64,000 bases of DNA from CAZXGD01 sp046350455 (GTDB lineage Bacteria > Planctomycetota > Phycisphaerae > Phycisphaerales > SM1A02): NCBI GenBank assembly GCA_046350455.1, contig JAXMAM010000006.1:62001-126000 (forward strand), in the 5' to 3' direction. Below are positions 61,817 through 64,000 of this stretch, one piece after another (the stretch's first letter is position 1; each line of letters starts with the position of its first letter). The notes beneath the pieces were generated by a model. It made no database searches. It saw only the letters and a list, made by a program, of their open reading frames with translations, and had not been told where the DNA came from. The translations under genes and the position numbers were made by a program.

Positions 61817-63474
61817 GGTGTCCTCCGAGTGGATGTGGTGTCGGTCCGGTCCTGTGCTACCTGCGCGGGTGCAAAGCAGCGGATGGCGTTGGCGCATGCT
61901 TCGAGCAGCGCCACTTCTTCTGCGGCAAAGGTGCGTTCGCCAGCATTGGCCACGCCAAGCGTGCCGATGACCTGGCCGCTGGTGCCACGCACTGGCACCA
62001 CCATGGCGCCCTCCATGCCGGAGGTGCGCGCGCCGGGCTGCACCACGCCGGTGGTGTCCTGCACCAGGTCGCACATGTTCACCGGCTGATTGCGCTGCGC
62101 ACACACGCCAGCCATGCCCTTGCCCACGGGGATCACACGGATCTTGTCCATGAGCTGCGGCGGCAGCGGGCCTGCCAGCGCGGCCAGGTGCAGCATGCCG
62201 TCTGGCTGCACAAAATGCAGCGTTCCAGAGTGCGCGCGCAGGCCTTCCACCACGCGCTCCAGCGCCTGCTGCACATCTGCCGCCTGCGCGGCCGCCTGCA
62301 CCAGGTCGGGCTGCGCGGGCAGCGCGCGCATCAGGCGCAGCGACGCTTCGTAGTGCGCGCGCACTTCGGCCATCGAGTCGCCGCCAAACTTCTCCAGGAA
62401 CGCGGCGGCGATCTCAAAGGCCACCACGTGCTCCATGACCACGCTGGCTGCAGCCACCGCGCTGATGTCGCTGCGTTCGTACTGGCTCTGCTCTGGCTGG
62501 CGCGTGACCAGGTCAATGCTGGGCATGCCGCGCAGCAGCGTGGCGATGGGCTTCATGGTGCCGCGCACCACCACAGGCATGCCGTTGGTCATGCCGCCCT
62601 CCAGCCCGCCAGCGTTGTTGCTGGTGCGCACAAAGCCCAGGTGCGGCTCTGCGGTGCGCGCGGGATCAAAGGCGATGGGGTCATGCACCGCGCTGCCGGT
62701 GCGGTAGGCGCACTCCTTGCCAAGGCCGATCTCCACCGCCTTGAAAGCCTGGATGCCCATCACAGCGCCTGCAAGGCACGCGTCCAGACGCTGGTCCCAC
62801 TGCGCGCAGGTGCCAAGGCCAGGCGGGCAGCCCAGCACGTGCACCTCCACCAGTCCACCCACGGTGTCGCGGTCCACCTTGGCGCGGTGGATGGCCTCCA
62901 CCAGCTTCACCGTGGTGGCGGGGCATGGGCAGTAGACCTCGCTGGCGTCGCGCGCGGCGCGGAGCGTGGAGAGCGCTTCGGCGGTCACCTGAACCTGGGC
63001 GTGCGCATCCAGCGCGCCGCGCACAAAGCCAAAGACCTCGATGCCCATTGCGCGCAGCAGCATGCGGGCCAGCGCGCCTGCCGCCACACGGCCTGCGGTC
63101 TCGCGGGCGCTGGCGCGCTCCAGCGTGGTGCGGCAGTCCGGCGTGAGCCACTTCAGGCTGCCAGCCAGGTCCGCGTGCCCAGGGCGCGGGCGGGTGACTG
63201 CCGGCGTGCGCGCTGGGTCATCCAGCCGGCTGTCCTGGTTGGACACCTGCACCATGACGGGCGAGCCCATGGTCAGGCCCATGCGCACGCCGCTCAGGAT
63301 CTGCGCGCGGTCGCTCTCGATGCGCTGGCGCGCGCCGCGGCCGTACCCGCCCTGGCGGCGGCGCAGCTCTGCGTCCAGCAGGTCCATGTCCACTGGCAGG
63401 CCAGCAGGCAAGCCCTCCACCAGCGCCAGGATGGCTGGGCCGTGCGACTCGCCTGCGGTGCGGTAGGTGAGCAT
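61813..63474 (-). CDS. aroC: Chorismate synthase fused to a GAF domain
   Basis: A 553-residue protein. Residues 1-385 are a complete chorismate synthase (GESHG at 8-12, RASARETAGRVAAGALA at 120-136, SNNAGGLEGGMTNG at 285-298, RSDISAV at 334-340, FGGDSM at 363-368), the last enzyme of the shikimate pathway. Residues about 395-537 form a GAF domain (VIPVGKGMAGVCA, MVVPVRGTSGQVIGTLGVAN, AAEEVALLEA). No stop or plausible ribosome site separates them, though Met382 could in principle start a free GAF protein. A small-molecule feedback sensor is a natural guess. Divergent from the SDR gene across 22 bp. Confidence 0.9.
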   Translation of the reverse strand: MLTYRTAGESHGPAILALVEGLPAGLPVDMDLLDAELRRRQGGYGRGARQRIESDRAQILSGVRMGLTMGSPVMVQVSNQDSRLDDPARTPAVTRPRPGHADLAGSLKWLTPDCRTTLERASARETAGRVAAGALARMLLRAMGIEVFGFVRGALDAHAQVQVTAEALSTLRAARDASEVYCPCPATTVKLVEAIHRAKVDRDTVGGLVEVHVLGCPPGLGTCAQWDQRLDACLAGAVMGIQAFKAVEIGLGKECAYRTGSAVHDPIAFDPARTAEPHLGFVRTSNNAGGLEGGMTNGMPVVVRGTMKPIATLLRGMPSIDLVTRQPEQSQYERSDISAVAAASVVMEHVVAFEIAAAFLEKFGGDSMAEVRAHYEASLRLMRALPAQPDLVQAAAQAADVQQALERVVEGLRAHSGTLHFVQPDGMLHLAALAGPLPPQLMDKIRVIPVGKGMAGVCAQRNQPVNMCDLVQDTTGVVQPGARTSGMEGAMVVPVRGTSGQVIGTLGVANAGERTFAAEEVALLEACANAIRCFAPAQVAQDRTDTTSTRRTP

Positions 63475-63496
63475 GGAAGATGGGATGATAGACCGC

Positions 63497-64000
63497 ATGG
63501 AAGAGCTTCCACTGGCAGGCCGCACGGCCATCGTGACAGGCGCGTCCGCTGGCATTGGTGCAGCGTTTGCGCGGTTCCTGGCAGCGCGCGGGGCGGCTGT
63601 GTGCCTGGTGGCGCGGCGCATGGACCGCCTGCAGCAGGTGGCGCAGGAGGCCGCAGCGCGCAGCACCGCGTGCGCACGCACGCCGTGGCTGTGGACCTGG
63701 CAGAGCTGCCGGCAGGCCGCGTGGTGGAGGAGTGCCAGCGCGGCGCTGGGCGCGGCGGACATCCTGATCAACAACGCCGGCTACGGCCCGCGCGGGGGTT
63801 TCCTGGACACGCCGTGGCAGGAGCACGCTGCGTTCATGCAGGTGATGATGTGCAGGCTACGCCGAGCTGATGCACCGCACGCTGCGGCACATGAAGGCGC
63901 AGGACTACGGGCGCGTGGTGAACGTGAGCAGCCTGGCCAGCTTTGCGCCAGAGCAGCGCGGCAGCATGTATGGCCCGGCCAAGCGCTTTGTGACCAGCCT
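63497..64000 (+). pseudogene. Short-chain dehydrogenase/reductase, frameshifted and cut by the window end
   Basis: Begins AIVTGASAGIGAAFARFLAARG (near residues 11-32), the NAD(P) loop. Coding signal moves frame near 63660 (THAVAVDLAELPAG), returns by about 63740 (ADILINNAGYGPRGGF) and moves again near 63850 (GRVVNVSSLASFAPEQRG, YGPAK), where the catalytic Ser and Tyr-x-x-x-Lys lie. All SDR motifs survive across the shifts. Substrate unknown; the gene continues beyond 64000. Confidence 0.65.

Noticed and set aside
61804..63870. A 688-codon plus-strand frame opposite aroC
   Set aside because: Antisense shadow of chorismate synthase-GAF; no domain, same His/Ala/Arg bias. Only its last part overlaps real SDR coding.
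1..64000. CRISPR arrays, rRNA genes, insertion sequences, replication origin
   Set aside because: I saw no regularly spaced repeat array, no rRNA signature, no transposase or integrase motif and no DnaA-box cluster.

Overview
The window is about 64 kb of high-GC bacterial DNA that most resembles a planctomycete, probably of the class Phycisphaerae. The clues are three tandem porins with an N-terminal coiled coil, a DUF1080 protein, a CRTAC1-type FG-GAP protein, an RCC1 protein ending in duplicated dockerin-like EF-hands, a membrane protein with a CxxCG...CPECG zinc ribbon, and an exosortase/PEP-CTERM pair. This assignment rests on recalled family traits, not on a search. Genes are packed tightly. 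Many neighbours overlap by 4 bp (ATGA or GTGA), so translational coupling looks common.

Layout, all minus strand from 0.07 to 35 kb. 0.07-8.4 kb: a coupled run of purL, purQ, a Gfo/Idh/MocA oxidoreductase, an FAD/NAD(P) protein, and an endonuclease IV fused in frame to a TPR lipoprotein. 8.5-13.6 kb: three paralogous outer-membrane porins; the middle one has a promoter, a structured leader and a strong terminator. 13.6-19.1 kb: radA and a reduced division cluster (ftsI, ftsL, a LysM protein, rsmH). 19.1-32.3 kb: an exopolysaccharide/exosortase locus holding a WecA-like sugar-phosphate transferase, an epimerase, a Wzz-type co-polymerase with a degenerate tyrosine-kinase domain, a 1612-residue anchored TPR protein, an EpsI protein, an exosortase and an SLBB export lipoprotein. 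Next come pyrB, a small lipoprotein and a PQQ-type sugar dehydrogenase. 35-40.2 kb: a DUF1080 protein, an AI-2E-type permease, a methyltransferase, a convergent FHA-GAF-HD-GYP protein and thioredoxin.

From tRNA-Ala(GGC) at 40.4 kb to about 45.6 kb is an accessory block that looks lower in GC. It holds four short hypothetical genes, a DUF4272 protein, a HipB/HipA pair and an RCC1-dockerin protein. 45.7-55.7 kb is mostly plus strand: a papain-like lipoprotein hydrolase, two secreted or membrane hypotheticals, gabD, mscL (minus), a diverged chemoreceptor-like protein, a CRTAC1 protein, a methyltransferase and fumC.

The stretch 55.8-61.2 kb contains recognisable genes (mltF-like, a PEP-CTERM protein, folP, a large exported protein) cut by many single-base frameshifts, with family motifs intact on both sides of the breaks. 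This suggests uncorrected sequence error more than old decay. gpx and an unusual chorismate synthase-GAF fusion follow, and a frameshifted SDR gene runs off the right end.

The exosortase (29.6-30.5 kb) and a PEP-CTERM protein rebuilt from a shifted frame (57.6-58.35 kb) form a sorting enzyme and likely substrate. The polysaccharide genes beside the exosortase probably make the polymer that accompanies sorted proteins.
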